A stretch of 64,000 bases of DNA, taken from contig NZ_MDDV01000059.1 of assembly GCF_001854885.1 (NCBI RefSeq), forward strand, positions 267,343 through 331,342, given 5' to 3'. Position 1 is the stretch's first letter. Every line of letters starts with the position of its first letter. The notes beneath the pieces were generated by a model. It saw only the letters and a list, made by a program, of their open reading frames with translations. It did no database searches and was not told where the DNA came from. Positions 16,864-25,999 of the stretch are shown here, piece by piece. Source of the stretch: Ensifer sp. LCM 4579. Its GTDB lineage: Bacteria; Pseudomonadota; Alphaproteobacteria; Rhizobiales; Rhizobiaceae. The position numbers and the translations under genes are program-made.

Positions 16864-18762
16864 ATGTTCTCCCCGCCGCCAAGAGGCGCTACAGTCGATG
16901 CATCGGACCGGGAACGGTTCAAGACAACGAGCGGCAGGCAGGTCGGCCCGGTAATGATGCGCAACATCGGCAGAATGACGATCCTGATGCTGGTCGTGAC
17001 CTGTATAGCGCCCTTTGTCGCCTATCATCTGGCGAGCGGTTCGGCGATCGGCGCATTGGAAGGGCAGCTTCAGCGAAGTCTCGTGCTGACGAACCGGGCG
17101 ATTGCAACGGAGATCGAACGGTTCCGCTACCTGCCGCTGGTGCTCGGCGAGGATGCCCGCATACGGGCGCTTGCCGGGCGCGAGCGGAGCCCGGTGGTGC
17201 TCGACGCTGCGAACCGCTACCTGCAGACTGTGGTAAGGCAGGCGGGCGCGGCCGAACTCTATGTACTCGACGACCGTGGCGTTGCCCTCGCCTCGAGCAA
17301 TTTCGACACGGCTGAGAGCTTCGTCGGCCACGACTACAGCTTCCGCCCGTATTTCCAGGACGCGCTCCAATCAGGTGAAGGACGCTATTATGCGATCGGC
17401 GTCACAACGCGAAAGCCCGGCTATTTCCTGACGTCGAGAATCGACGTTGCGGGTCAATCTCCGATCATCGTCGTCGTCAAGGCCGACCTGCTGCCGCTCG
17501 AGGCGACCTGGAAGGCCGCGGGCGTGCAGACCGCCATTGCCGACCGTTGGGGTATCGTCTTTCTGTCCGGCAACCCGGACTGGAAATATCGGCCACTTGC
17601 AGCGCTTTCGGCCGAAGCCGTCGCGCAGCTTGCGCGAGAGCGAACCTATGAAGGCGCAGATCTCGCCGCAACGAAGCCGATCCTGCCGGAGCGCGTCGCG
17701 CCGCCGATCGGCGAGGCGGACGCGCCGGCGCTTCACGTCGAGGAAGATGGCCGGCAGCTCCTGGCGAAGTTCTCGGTCGTCGAGCCGGACGGCTGGCTGG
17801 TGCTGGCGGCGACGAGTACCGAGGATATCGGCAAGCTCGCGGGCTTCTGGGCGCTCTCCGCGCTGATTGCCGGGCTGCTCTCGACCGGCACACTCTATTT
17901 CCTCCATCAGCGGGCGCTTCTGATCCGAATGCGCCTGCGCCAAAGTGAAGTCCTGGAGCGCAAAGTTGCCGAGAGGACACAGGACCTTGCCCATGAGATC
18001 GACATGCGCAAGCGCACGGAGGAGGAACTCCGCCGTGCCCAGGAGGGGCTCATCCATTCCGAGAAGATGGCGGCACTCGGCCGCATGTCGACGGCGATCG
18101 TGCATGAGGTGAGCCAGCCGCTCGCGGCCCTCGAAGCGACCTTGGCGACCGCAGGCCTGCTGGCGGAGAAGGGGCGCGCGGAAAAGGTCTGCGAACGGGT
18201 GCTTGACGCGCGCGCTCTGGTGAAGCGGATGCAGCGAACGGTCAAGCACCTGAAGACCTTCGGCCGCAAGGGGGCCTCTGAACTCGAAAAGGTCGACGTC
18301 GACGCGGTCATCCGCAATGCGCTCGATCTTGCCGCACCCCGAGCAAAGACACTCGGCGTCGAACCGCTCCTCGAGGCAAGCGCTCCCACTCCCGTCGTTA
18401 TTGCCGTTGCGGTGAAACTGGAGCAGGTCATGTTGAACCTGCTCTTGAACGCGCTCGATGCGGTCGAGGGCAGGAAGGACCCGGCAATCACCATCCGGCG
18501 GACGGTGGAAGCGGGGCGTGTGTGCGTCACCGTCATCGACAACGGATCGGGTATCGCGCCGGAACACCGCGAGCGCATCGCAGAGCCGTTCTTCACCACG
18601 AAACTGACGGGCGAGGGGCTTGGACTCGGCCTTTCCATTGCGACCGCAATCGTCCGTGAGTTCGGCGGTGAGATCACCTTTGCGGAAGCCGCGGGCGGCG
18701 GTACGATGGCGACTGTTGCCATGCCCCTGGGTGAACACGCCCTCAGCGAGGCAGCACAATGA
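16864..18762 (+). CDS. DctB-like sensor histidine kinase
   Basis: 632 residues. First membrane segment around residues 37-58, a periplasmic double-Cache-like region with LYVLDDRGVALASSNFDTAESFVGHDYSFRPYF as in DctB (given here only as landmarks LYVLDD and DYSFRPYF), and a second membrane segment near 322-342. A coiled linker follows, then HisKA with the phosphate-accepting His414 in IVHEVSQPLAALE, and an ATPase domain with NLLLNALDAVEG, DNGSGI and GLGLGLSIA. It senses an external organic acid and phosphorylates the activator whose gene overlaps its stop. The start is uncertain: ATG codons at 16954 and 16957 would give a shorter cytoplasmic tail. Confidence 0.9.
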   Translation: MFSPPPRGATVDASDRERFKTTSGRQVGPVMMRNIGRMTILMLVVTCIAPFVAYHLASGSAIGALEGQLQRSLVLTNRAIATEIERFRYLPLVLGEDARIRALAGRERSPVVLDAANRYLQTVVRQAGAAELYVLDDRGVALASSNFDTAESFVGHDYSFRPYFQDALQSGEGRYYAIGVTTRKPGYFLTSRIDVAGQSPIIVVVKADLLPLEATWKAAGVQTAIADRWGIVFLSGNPDWKYRPLAALSAEAVAQLARERTYEGADLAATKPILPERVAPPIGEADAPALHVEEDGRQLLAKFSVVEPDGWLVLAATSTEDIGKLAGFWALSALIAGLLSTGTLYFLHQRALLIRMRLRQSEVLERKVAERTQDLAHEIDMRKRTEEELRRAQEGLIHSEKMAALGRMSTAIVHEVSQPLAALEATLATAGLLAEKGRAEKVCERVLDARALVKRMQRTVKHLKTFGRKGASELEKVDVDAVIRNALDLAAPRAKTLGVEPLLEASAPTPVVIAVAVKLEQVMLNLLLNALDAVEGRKDPAITIRRTVEAGRVCVTVIDNGSGIAPEHRERIAEPFFTTKLTGEGLGLGLSIATAIVREFGGEITFAEAAGGGTMATVAMPLGEHALSEAAQ

Positions 18763-20108
18763 GTCGCGGGCACATCCTTCTCGTCGATGACGATCGCGAC
18801 CTCCTGAAGGCGGCGACCGATTGGCTGGAGATCAATGATTTTTCCGTCCGCGCCTTTCATCGGCCCGAAGAAGCATACCGGCAGGTGATGCGCGAGGAGC
18901 CGGACGTCGTGGTGAGCGACATCCGCATGCCGGGAATTGACGGCATGACGCTGCTCACCTCGATCGTCAGGCAGCGCAGCGACGTGCCGGTGATCCTGAT
19001 GACCGGTCATGGTGATGTCACGCTGGCGGTCAAGTCGATGAAGGAGGGCGCAGAGGATTTCATCGAAAAGCCCTATGACGCCGACCATCTGCTCTCCATC
19101 CTGGACAAGGCCGTCGAGAAACGGCGCATGAAGAAGGAAATCGCGCGGCTACAGGGTCTGGTGCAGGCCGGAGAAGGCGTCGAGATCGTCGGCGACAGTC
19201 CGGCAATCCATGACCTCAGAAATCGTGTCCAAATGCTGGCGGAGGTCGACATCGACGTCCTCATTATCGGTGAGACAGGAACCGGCAAGGAACTCGTCGC
19301 GCAGGCGCTTCATCGGCAAAGCCGTCGTGCCGCTGGTCCTTTCGTGGCGATCAACTGCGCAGCGCTGCCCGAAAGCATCTTCGAGAGCGAGGTCTTTGGC
19401 CACGCGAAGGGCGCCTTCACGGGCGCCCTCTCCGACCGGCAGGGAAAGTTCGAGCATGCGGCGGGCGGAACCGTATTTCTCGACGAGATCGAGTCCATGC
19501 CCTTGGGCCTGCAAGCGAAGATCCTGCGTGTTCTGCAGGAGCGGATGATCGAACGGCTTGGCGAAAACCATGTGAGGCCGATCGACGTTCGCATCGTCGC
19601 CGCCGCCAAGAGCGATCTTTCCGCCGAAATTGCTGCCGGGCGCTTCCGCGAGGACCTCTTCTATCGGCTTGCGACCGTGGACGTGCGCATTCCGCCGCTG
19701 AGGCAGCGCAGGCAAGATATCGGCCTGCTCTTCGGTCACTTCGCGTCGCTCGCTGCCCGTCGCCATGGCCGCGCGGAGCGAAGCGTCTCCGCCAACCTCC
19801 TTGCGAGACTTGGGCAGGAGGAGTGGCGCGGCAATGTTCGCGAACTCAAGGCGCGCGCCGAGCGCTTTGCGCTCGGTTTAGACGCCGCGGGGTCAGCGGA
19901 TGGCGCCCTCGGATCCGCTGACCTGCCGACCCTGCCTGAGCAGGTGGCCGCCTTCGAAGCCGACGTGATCCGCCGTACCATCGAGGAGAGCGACGGAAGC
20001 ACGGCGAGGGCCGCTACAAGGCTCGGGATTCCTCATCGCACGCTGAACGAAAAGATCGCTCGCCTCGGATTGCGAGCGAGACGCGCGGAGGACGAAGCAG
20101 CGAAATGA
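18759..20108 (+). CDS. DctD-like sigma-54-dependent response regulator
   Basis: 449 residues. Receiver domain with LLVDDD and phosphorylation site Asp54 in VVVSDIRMPG. An AAA+ domain follows with Walker A GETGTGKE, the sigma-54-contacting GAFTGA loop and NVRELKARAE, then a Fis-type helix-turn-helix at the end (STARAATRLGIPHRTLNEKI). It overlaps the kinase gene by four bases. It should activate the -24/-12 promoter at 13240 through the inverted repeat at 13141-13190, making the operon self-controlled by substrate. Confidence 0.93.
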   Translation: MSRGHILLVDDDRDLLKAATDWLEINDFSVRAFHRPEEAYRQVMREEPDVVVSDIRMPGIDGMTLLTSIVRQRSDVPVILMTGHGDVTLAVKSMKEGAEDFIEKPYDADHLLSILDKAVEKRRMKKEIARLQGLVQAGEGVEIVGDSPAIHDLRNRVQMLAEVDIDVLIIGETGTGKELVAQALHRQSRRAAGPFVAINCAALPESIFESEVFGHAKGAFTGALSDRQGKFEHAAGGTVFLDEIESMPLGLQAKILRVLQERMIERLGENHVRPIDVRIVAAAKSDLSAEIAAGRFREDLFYRLATVDVRIPPLRQRRQDIGLLFGHFASLAARRHGRAERSVSANLLARLGQEEWRGNVRELKARAERFALGLDAAGSADGALGSADLPTLPEQVAAFEADVIRRTIEESDGSTARAATRLGIPHRTLNEKIARLGLRARRAEDEAAK

Positions 20109-20126
20109 ACTGCGCCGGAGATCCCG

Positions 20127-20516
20127 TTACGCCGGCTGTCCGTGGGCGACGAGGCGAACGAGCATCAGGCCGGCGAAAAGGCCGGCAAGCGCCAGGGCCA
20201 GCGATGCTACGACGTAGATCGCGGCTGCCATCCATTGTCCGCGCTCCCACAGGCTGATCGTGTCGAGCGAGAAGGTGGAGAAGGTTGTGAAGCCGCCAAG
20301 CACGCCCGTCGTCAGGAACAGGCGCGCCTCCTGCGAAAGCTCGCCGCGAAAAGCGAAATATCCGGCAAGGACACCCATCGCCAAGGAACCGACGACGTTG
20401 ACCGTGAGGGTGCCGAAGGGAAAGGCGACGCCGAAAAGATAGGCGGCCAACCGGTTGACTCCATGGCGCATCGCGCCGCCCAGTCCCGCGCCGAGAAAAA
20501 CGATCAGGTAGCCCAT
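20127..20516 (-). CDS. crcB: CrcB/Fluc fluoride channel
   Basis: 129 residues and four membrane segments. Diagnostic motifs are GGAMRHGVN near the N-terminus, PFGTLTVNVVGSL and TTGVLGGFTTFSTFSLD. CrcB dimers export fluoride passively across the inner membrane. The upstream region (20517-20600) shows no fluoride-riboswitch consensus, so regulation by that element is not supported. Convergent with the response-regulator gene, 18 bases apart. Confidence 0.93.
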   Translation of the reverse strand: MGYLIVFLGAGLGGAMRHGVNRLAAYLFGVAFPFGTLTVNVVGSLAMGVLAGYFAFRGELSQEARLFLTTGVLGGFTTFSTFSLDTISLWERGQWMAAAIYVVASLALALAGLFAGLMLVRLVAHGQPA

Positions 20517-20985
20517 CGATTATACCTTCTGAAGATATTGCTTTCGCGTTGACGCCCGTTGCGGCCGCGTTGCGTCGCGTCCCGAAGAAATTGAACAGAC
20601 GAGGAATTCAAAACGACAGGGTCGAAGGCAGCTCGGCTCGATTCGGGCATGGCTCTACTCTCTCGCGCGGGCGATCATGAGCAGGAGTCATCAGCTTCGT
20701 GGGGAAGCGGTTCGGCTTGATGCCTGGCAGAATCCATTGCCGACGTGCCAATTACAAGTAGCCGAGGGCCCTGTCAACACACTCGTCAAGCTGATCAGAG
20801 GGCGCATAGCGCCGTTGTTCGCACGCTTCGTCCGGAATAGAATTCATTGGAGTGCCGCGCGTCTTATCAGACGCGCAGAGTTCGCTGTACCTTAATCGTG
20901 CTCGCGTTACCATGGAGTAGCGAGGTCAGGTCGGCGACGGTCGCGCGAGGCGAGGAGGGATGTCAGAGCCTCCCGGAAGAATCCG
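20517..20985. other. Intergenic region with a short perfect palindrome
   Basis: 469 bases between crcB and the UspA-like gene. It holds GCGCGTCT-TATC-AGACGCGC at 20857-20876, a perfect 8-bp stem resembling the core of the RIME-like palindromes. Short open frames here have no family resemblance and no ribosome binding site. Confidence 0.5.
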
Positions 20986-21873
20986 ATGAACACCGAACCT
21001 TCGAACGGCAGTGAAACGAACGGTCGTCCCAGGGCGACCGGTCAGGTGCATGCTTTGGCGGTGCAGGCGGATGTGCTCGCGCTGCTGCCCGATCCGCAAA
21101 GCGCGCGTACCTGCCTGGAAGTTGCCGAAGACGCTGCCCGCGCGATTGGCGGGCGCATGGGCGCCGCCCATGTCGGCGCCGATCCGGGAGCGATGGTCGC
21201 GGCGCCCGAGGAAGCCGATGTGCAGATGCTGCGCGAACTGGAAGAAGGCACGCCGCTTGAACGCCTCGATCGTGTCGAGCGGGCCTTCGAAGCCTGGAGG
21301 CAGGAGAGTCCGGTCCGCAACGGGGTTCCGTTCGATGACTGCCGCGGCGATCTTGCCGGCTGCGTGCGGCGCGAATGCCGCGAGAGCGGCCTCGTGGTCG
21401 CTCCGGCCCACGGCAATATGGATGCGCGCGACGCCTTTCACGACGTGGTTTTCAACGAAGGCAAGTTGGTGCTCGTCCCGCCCGCGGGCGGCTATGCCGG
21501 CAATCTCTTGAGCCATGTGGTGATCGGCTGGAAGCCGCATGCCCATGCGGAAGGCGCGGTCGCTGCGGCGCGGCGCTGGCTGGTCGCGGCGGAGCGCCTC
21601 ACCGTCCTGTGCATCGACGATACTGCCAATGCTCATTATCAGAATAGCGCAAGGGACCTGCTCGCAGGGCACGGTCTCATCGGCGAAGTCGTTGCGTTTG
21701 GTTCCGGCAGACGGTCAGTCGGCGAGACGATCCTCGGCTATGCGAGTGCAACGCAGGCAAGCTGCCTGCTGATTGGCGCCTATCGGCACAACTATCTCAT
21801 GGAACTGCTGCTCGGCCGCGTGACGCGCTATCTGCTGACGCATACGCGCTTGCCGCTGATGATGAAGCACTGA
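20986..21873 (+). CDS. UspA-type universal stress protein
   Basis: 295 residues, roughly two tandem halves. The C-terminal half carries the UspA nucleotide-binding signature in diverged form (LLIGAYRHNYLMELLLGRVT, compare GxxGHSRxxExxLGxVT), ending RLPLMM. The N-terminal half (GRMGAAHVGADP, SGLVVAPAHG) is weaker and probably a degenerate Usp domain. Family members are cytoplasmic and rise under starvation or stress. GGAAGA precedes the ATG. Confidence 0.75.
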   Translation: MNTEPSNGSETNGRPRATGQVHALAVQADVLALLPDPQSARTCLEVAEDAARAIGGRMGAAHVGADPGAMVAAPEEADVQMLRELEEGTPLERLDRVERAFEAWRQESPVRNGVPFDDCRGDLAGCVRRECRESGLVVAPAHGNMDARDAFHDVVFNEGKLVLVPPAGGYAGNLLSHVVIGWKPHAHAEGAVAAARRWLVAAERLTVLCIDDTANAHYQNSARDLLAGHGLIGEVVAFGSGRRSVGETILGYASATQASCLLIGAYRHNYLMELLLGRVTRYLLTHTRLPLMMKH

Positions 21874-22554
21874 GGCGGGGCGACTGAGGCAGGCTGCTGG
21901 ATGGGCTGTCGGCGAAGCCAAGATCGAGTTGAACATTTTCGCCCCTACGGCGCAGCGCGTCTTCGGAGACGTGCAGGCTTGTGCGAAGAGGGGCGGATAT
22001 GGCCGACAATTCTCTCGCTATCACCAGACGCAATGCGAGTGTCAGCGCTTATTTGCGCAATCATGAGTCTATCCAAAAACCGCAGGGCTGGGGCAAGAAA
22101 CGCTGAAAAATTTAGGAGAAATTGCAGCGGCTTAGACCCTTAAACATCCATTAAGCTTTCCATTAGACTGCTCGAATATTAGAAAATCGGCCAAGCGTTC
22201 GCTTGCCAAATGTGGCGGAACCTGGGCTGGAAGGAGATCTTTTATGACCGCCTTCAGTCACCAATGGAAATGTACCAACCCACCGGCGACCGGGGTGGAC
22301 GAAAGCAGCAGGATATTGGCGACAGGCTCCAGTTCATGCAGCTCGACGCGGCAAGCTGCGCGAGATCGCATGTGCAGCGGAGCTCGACAAGATGCGCGTC
22401 GCGCTGTTGGACAAGGACGAAGAGACATCGAAAGCAGAGGCCTCGATAGCCGGGAAGTAAGAAAGAGGGCCGAAATTTGAGGGGGCGAATTTGGCGAGCG
22501 TGATTGGGAGCCCGGCTGCGAGGCAGCCGTTCCGTTCGACGACGGAGCGTTACG
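21874..22554. other. Intergenic region with a possible decayed small gene
   Basis: 681 bases. AAGGAG followed by ATG at 22244 begins a plausible small gene (MTAFSHQWK). A protein-like stretch in a different frame near 22353-22459 (KLREIACAAELDKMRVALLD, ending in TAA) suggests a small coding sequence broken by shifts. A weak RIME-like core sits near 21957-21980. Nothing else is supported. Confidence 0.35.
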
Positions 22555-24657
22555 ATGCTTAGGCGTATAGAGTCGCGGATCAAGCCGCAGCGGTCCGTCG
22601 AGAAATATATTCGCTCGATTGGTCGGCACTACTTGAATGCCGTCATCGTCATGACCCTGCTCATCGGAGCCACCTACCTGACGGTAGTGGTGGCGCTCGA
22701 CCGCCATTCGTTGCAGCAGAATATCGGCTTTTTGACCAGCAACCAGTTCATTCGTTTTCAGCAGCTTGCCAATCAAACGCGGGGCCTGATGCGCGCTTCC
22801 GCCGATCCCAACCTGCCCGACTATATCGTCCGCCCGATGCGGGACGATATTCATCGGGCGATCGGCGAGGTCCGCGCGATGAGCCGGCAACTTTCTGCAC
22901 TACATGACGAGATCGGCCGCAATTTCCTCGAGAAGCTCAATCCGCGCGACGACATCTCCGAACAGTTGCGCCTCGAGCTCGACGCTCGACTTGAGGATTT
23001 CCTTGCGCGCGCAGAGAGGATAGCCAATGCCGGCGCCAAAGAACGGCGCGAACGCTATTCCTTCTGGGGTCCGATCGACTTCGCCGTCTCATCGGACAGC
23101 GTTTTGATGCGGCAGTTCGGTGATCTCATCCGCCGGGCTCATGAGCGCAGCGGCATCAGTATAGACAACGCCAAGCTGATTGGTACCGGGCTTTTGGCGC
23201 TGATCGCGGCGACCGTCATTCTGGCGAGCATTTTCCTCTTCAGCCCGCTTCTGAAGAAACTGCGCAACGAACATCGCCGGACCATGGATTTCGAGGAACG
23301 GCTGACACAGCTTGCGCACACCGATGCACTTACCGGTCTCGCCAACCGTTCCTCCTTCAATCAGGCCCTTGCCAATCTTTTCTCCGACTTCGAGCGGACC
23401 GGAACCGGCTTTGCCATGCTGCTCGTCGATCTCGATCGCTTTAAAGCCATCAATGATAGCCTCGGCCACCCGGCCGGGGATGCGGTTCTGGACCATGTCG
23501 CCCGCGTCTTGCTAAGGACATTTCGCTCGACGGACATCGCCGCCCGCCTGGGCGGGGACGAATTCGCCGTGCTTCTGCCGGGAATGGCCGATGCCGCGCT
23601 GCTCGCCACGATCGCCAATCGGGCTGTCGAGGCGATTACGGCAGAGATTCCCTTCGAAGGGCGCGTGCTTCAAACCTCCGCGAGCATCGGCGGCGCTGTC
23701 GTGCCAAGCCATGCGAACGACGAAGCAAGCCTCATGCGCGTCGTCGATCTTGCGCTCTATACGGCGAAGAGCAGCCGCAATACCGCCTTCATCTTCGACG
23801 AGGCGGCGCTCGCGCGCAGGCTGGAGCAAAACCAGCTGTCGCTGGCTCTGGTCCTTGCCGCCGACCGCAATGAATTCGTGGTGCACTACCAGCCGAAGGT
23901 CGATCTCGCGACCGGAACGCATCTGGGCTTCGAGGCGCTGGTGCGCTGGCAGCATCCCGAACTCGGCCTGCTGCCGCCTGGGCGGTTCCTGCCGCTCATG
24001 GAGGGGACCCAGCTCATTCGCGGCATGACCCGCGCGGTGGTTGCGACCGTCGGCCGCGACCTCAGCGACTGGAAGCGGGCAGGGCTCGTTCCTGGGACCA
24101 TCTCGATCAATCTCCCCGAGGTGCTCCTCGTCAACGAAGAAGGCTACAACCTTTTTGCCGAGACCATTCAGGCAAACCGCCTCGAATGGCGCGATTTCGC
24201 GGTCGAGATCACCGAGGATGTGTTCCTCAATCGCAGCGCCGACCAGATCCTCGACACGGTGGCGCGCTTCCGCGAGCATGGCCTTTCGGTCTCGCTCGAC
24301 GATTTCGGCACCGGCTTTGCCTCGCTCGTGCATCTGCGCGACTTCCCATTCGACGAGTTGAAGATCGATCGCAGCTTCGTCGCCGGCATCGGCAGCGATG
24401 CCCGTTCGGAGCAGATCATCCGCGCCATGGTCGATCTGTCGCGCAATCTCGGCAAGCGCTGCGTTGCGGAAGGCATAGAGACGGATGCGCAGCGCCGCTT
24501 TCTTCTGGAGGTCGGTTGCGAGGTGGGGCAGGGCTACCTGTTCGGCAAGCCGGAGCCTGTCGAGCAGGCGGGCGATCGGCTGCCAAGGCGGCACGGCGGC
24601 GTAAAGCGGTTTTCGGCCGTTGGCAGGGCGCGGCGTGCCTTAGACGGCACGCAGTAG
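22555..24657 (+). CDS. Membrane-bound GGDEF-EAL cyclic-di-GMP enzyme
   Basis: 700 residues; ATG at 22555 with GGAG eight bases upstream. Membrane segments at about 27-48 and 209-230 flank a helical periplasmic sensor. GGDEF domain with RLGGDEFAVLLPG (motif near residue 332) and EAL domain with FEALVRW (near 460), NLPEVLL, EITED, DDFGTGFASL, KIDRSF and AEGIET. Both activities look possible, although NLPE and FGTGFAS are minor variants. A hairpin lies across its last codons, and a periplasmic binding-protein gene follows 19 bases on, a second case of this pairing in the window. Confidence 0.9.
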   Translation: MLRRIESRIKPQRSVEKYIRSIGRHYLNAVIVMTLLIGATYLTVVVALDRHSLQQNIGFLTSNQFIRFQQLANQTRGLMRASADPNLPDYIVRPMRDDIHRAIGEVRAMSRQLSALHDEIGRNFLEKLNPRDDISEQLRLELDARLEDFLARAERIANAGAKERRERYSFWGPIDFAVSSDSVLMRQFGDLIRRAHERSGISIDNAKLIGTGLLALIAATVILASIFLFSPLLKKLRNEHRRTMDFEERLTQLAHTDALTGLANRSSFNQALANLFSDFERTGTGFAMLLVDLDRFKAINDSLGHPAGDAVLDHVARVLLRTFRSTDIAARLGGDEFAVLLPGMADAALLATIANRAVEAITAEIPFEGRVLQTSASIGGAVVPSHANDEASLMRVVDLALYTAKSSRNTAFIFDEAALARRLEQNQLSLALVLAADRNEFVVHYQPKVDLATGTHLGFEALVRWQHPELGLLPPGRFLPLMEGTQLIRGMTRAVVATVGRDLSDWKRAGLVPGTISINLPEVLLVNEEGYNLFAETIQANRLEWRDFAVEITEDVFLNRSADQILDTVARFREHGLSVSLDDFGTGFASLVHLRDFPFDELKIDRSFVAGIGSDARSEQIIRAMVDLSRNLGKRCVAEGIETDAQRRFLLEVGCEVGQGYLFGKPEPVEQAGDRLPRRHGGVKRFSAVGRARRALDGTQ
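24633..24652 (+). repeat. Hairpin across the end of the GGDEF-EAL gene
   Basis: GCGTGCC-TTAGAC-GGCACGC is a perfect 7-bp stem lying in the last coding codons just before the TAG stop. It may weaken read-through into the binding-protein gene or protect the upstream message. No T-run follows. Confidence 0.45.
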
Positions 24658-24676
24658 TATAGAGGAGAGTGGGGGC

Positions 24677-25915
24677 ATGAAAGTGAAAACAGCAATATTT
24701 GCAGCGGCACTTATGCTGGCGAATCCGTTGAATGTTGCCGCCGATTCGCCCGGCGCGGTCGATGTCGTGCATTTTTGGGTGTCGAAGAGCGAGTCGCAAG
24801 CCCTTGACGTCTTCCGGCAGGCATGGACGGGGGCCGGTAATCAGTGGGCGGACCTGCCGGCGGAGAACAAGGCGGCCGTGCAGAGGGTCGTCAGCGACCG
24901 TGTCGCCAACGGCTATGCGCCCGCGGTGATGCAGTGGAATGCCAATGAAGGTTCGCGCGAGTTGCCGGAAATGGGCATCGTGCTTGATATCGAAGAGGTG
25001 GCCACGGCTGATCGCTGGCGCGATGTGTTGCCCGCAACCGTGCTCGACCGTATCAGCTACAAAGGCAAGATTTATTTCGCTCCTACCAACATCCATGCGG
25101 AGAACTGGCTCTGGACAAGTGAAGCCATCTTCCTGAAGGCTGGCCTGAGGGCGCCGCAGAGCTGGGATGACATCTTCGCAGCGGCCGAAAGGATCAAGGA
25201 GGAGGGACGCCTGCCCATTGCGCTTGGCGGCGGGAATTGGGAGATCTCGCTGATCTTCAACAATATCATGCATTACAAGCTGGGTTCCGAAGGATATGTC
25301 CGCATTATCAGCGGAGATGCGGCGGTGGTGCAGGATCCCCGCATGGCCGAAGCGCTCGGGATGCTGCGGCGTCTCTCTCGCTATGCCGAACCTGCGGCGG
25401 TTCGCGCGCCCAAGACCTGGGCGGATGCCACCGACGCAGTCGGGCGGGGTGAGGCCGGCATGCAGTTCATGGGGGATTGGGCGAAAGGTGAACTGGTTGC
25501 TCGGGGCTATGCCGTCGACCGCGATTTCGGCTGTAGCCTGGTGCCCGGAACCGAGATCGCTTATTTCATGGTCATAGACGCCTTCGCCTTCCCGATCACC
25601 AATCGCCCGGATGCTGCCACGGCGCAGCAGGCCTTTGCACGCATGCTGCTTGATCGGGACAATCAGGTCGCCTTCAGCCGCATCAAGGGCTCACTTCCCG
25701 TCCGCACGGACGTCGATCCGAGCGGGCTGGACCGCTGCGGGCGGCTCGGCCTGGAGATGATTGCCGAAAAGAGCGGAGTGAGTGCGCAATCCATGGCAAT
25801 GCCTATACAAATGTCGGATGGCTTCATTGCCGTGCTCGCGGAGTTCTTCAACGACCAAAGCATGTCTGTCGAAACGGCGCAGCGGCGACTGTACGAAGTC
25901 CTGCAACAGAACTGA
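24677..25915 (+). CDS. Family 1 (sugar-type) periplasmic binding protein without transporter
   Basis: 412 residues. Signal peptide ending near NVAADS, then a SBP_bac_1 fold (VVHFWVSKSESQALDVF, APTNIHAENWLW, WDDIFAAAERIKEEG, GEAGMQFMGDWAKGE). AGGAGAG precedes the ATG. Such proteins bind sugars for ABC importers, but no permease or ATPase gene is near. Its position directly after a membrane GGDEF-EAL gene suggests it presents a sugar to that sensor, an inference from context. It could also serve a distant transporter. Confidence 0.85.
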   Translation: MKVKTAIFAAALMLANPLNVAADSPGAVDVVHFWVSKSESQALDVFRQAWTGAGNQWADLPAENKAAVQRVVSDRVANGYAPAVMQWNANEGSRELPEMGIVLDIEEVATADRWRDVLPATVLDRISYKGKIYFAPTNIHAENWLWTSEAIFLKAGLRAPQSWDDIFAAAERIKEEGRLPIALGGGNWEISLIFNNIMHYKLGSEGYVRIISGDAAVVQDPRMAEALGMLRRLSRYAEPAAVRAPKTWADATDAVGRGEAGMQFMGDWAKGELVARGYAVDRDFGCSLVPGTEIAYFMVIDAFAFPITNRPDAATAQQAFARMLLDRDNQVAFSRIKGSLPVRTDVDPSGLDRCGRLGLEMIAEKSGVSAQSMAMPIQMSDGFIAVLAEFFNDQSMSVETAQRRLYEVLQQN

Positions 25916-25999
25916 ACGGGACCGGCTCGATCGCCCCGCTCAGTGGCTCCACGCCCATCTCCGCGATGGCGCATCAAGGGCATGTGAGCGAATTGAGCT

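Noticed and set aside
20517..20600. Fluoride riboswitch in front of crcB
   Set aside because: The conserved GGNGATGG and related blocks are not present in the upstream sequence.
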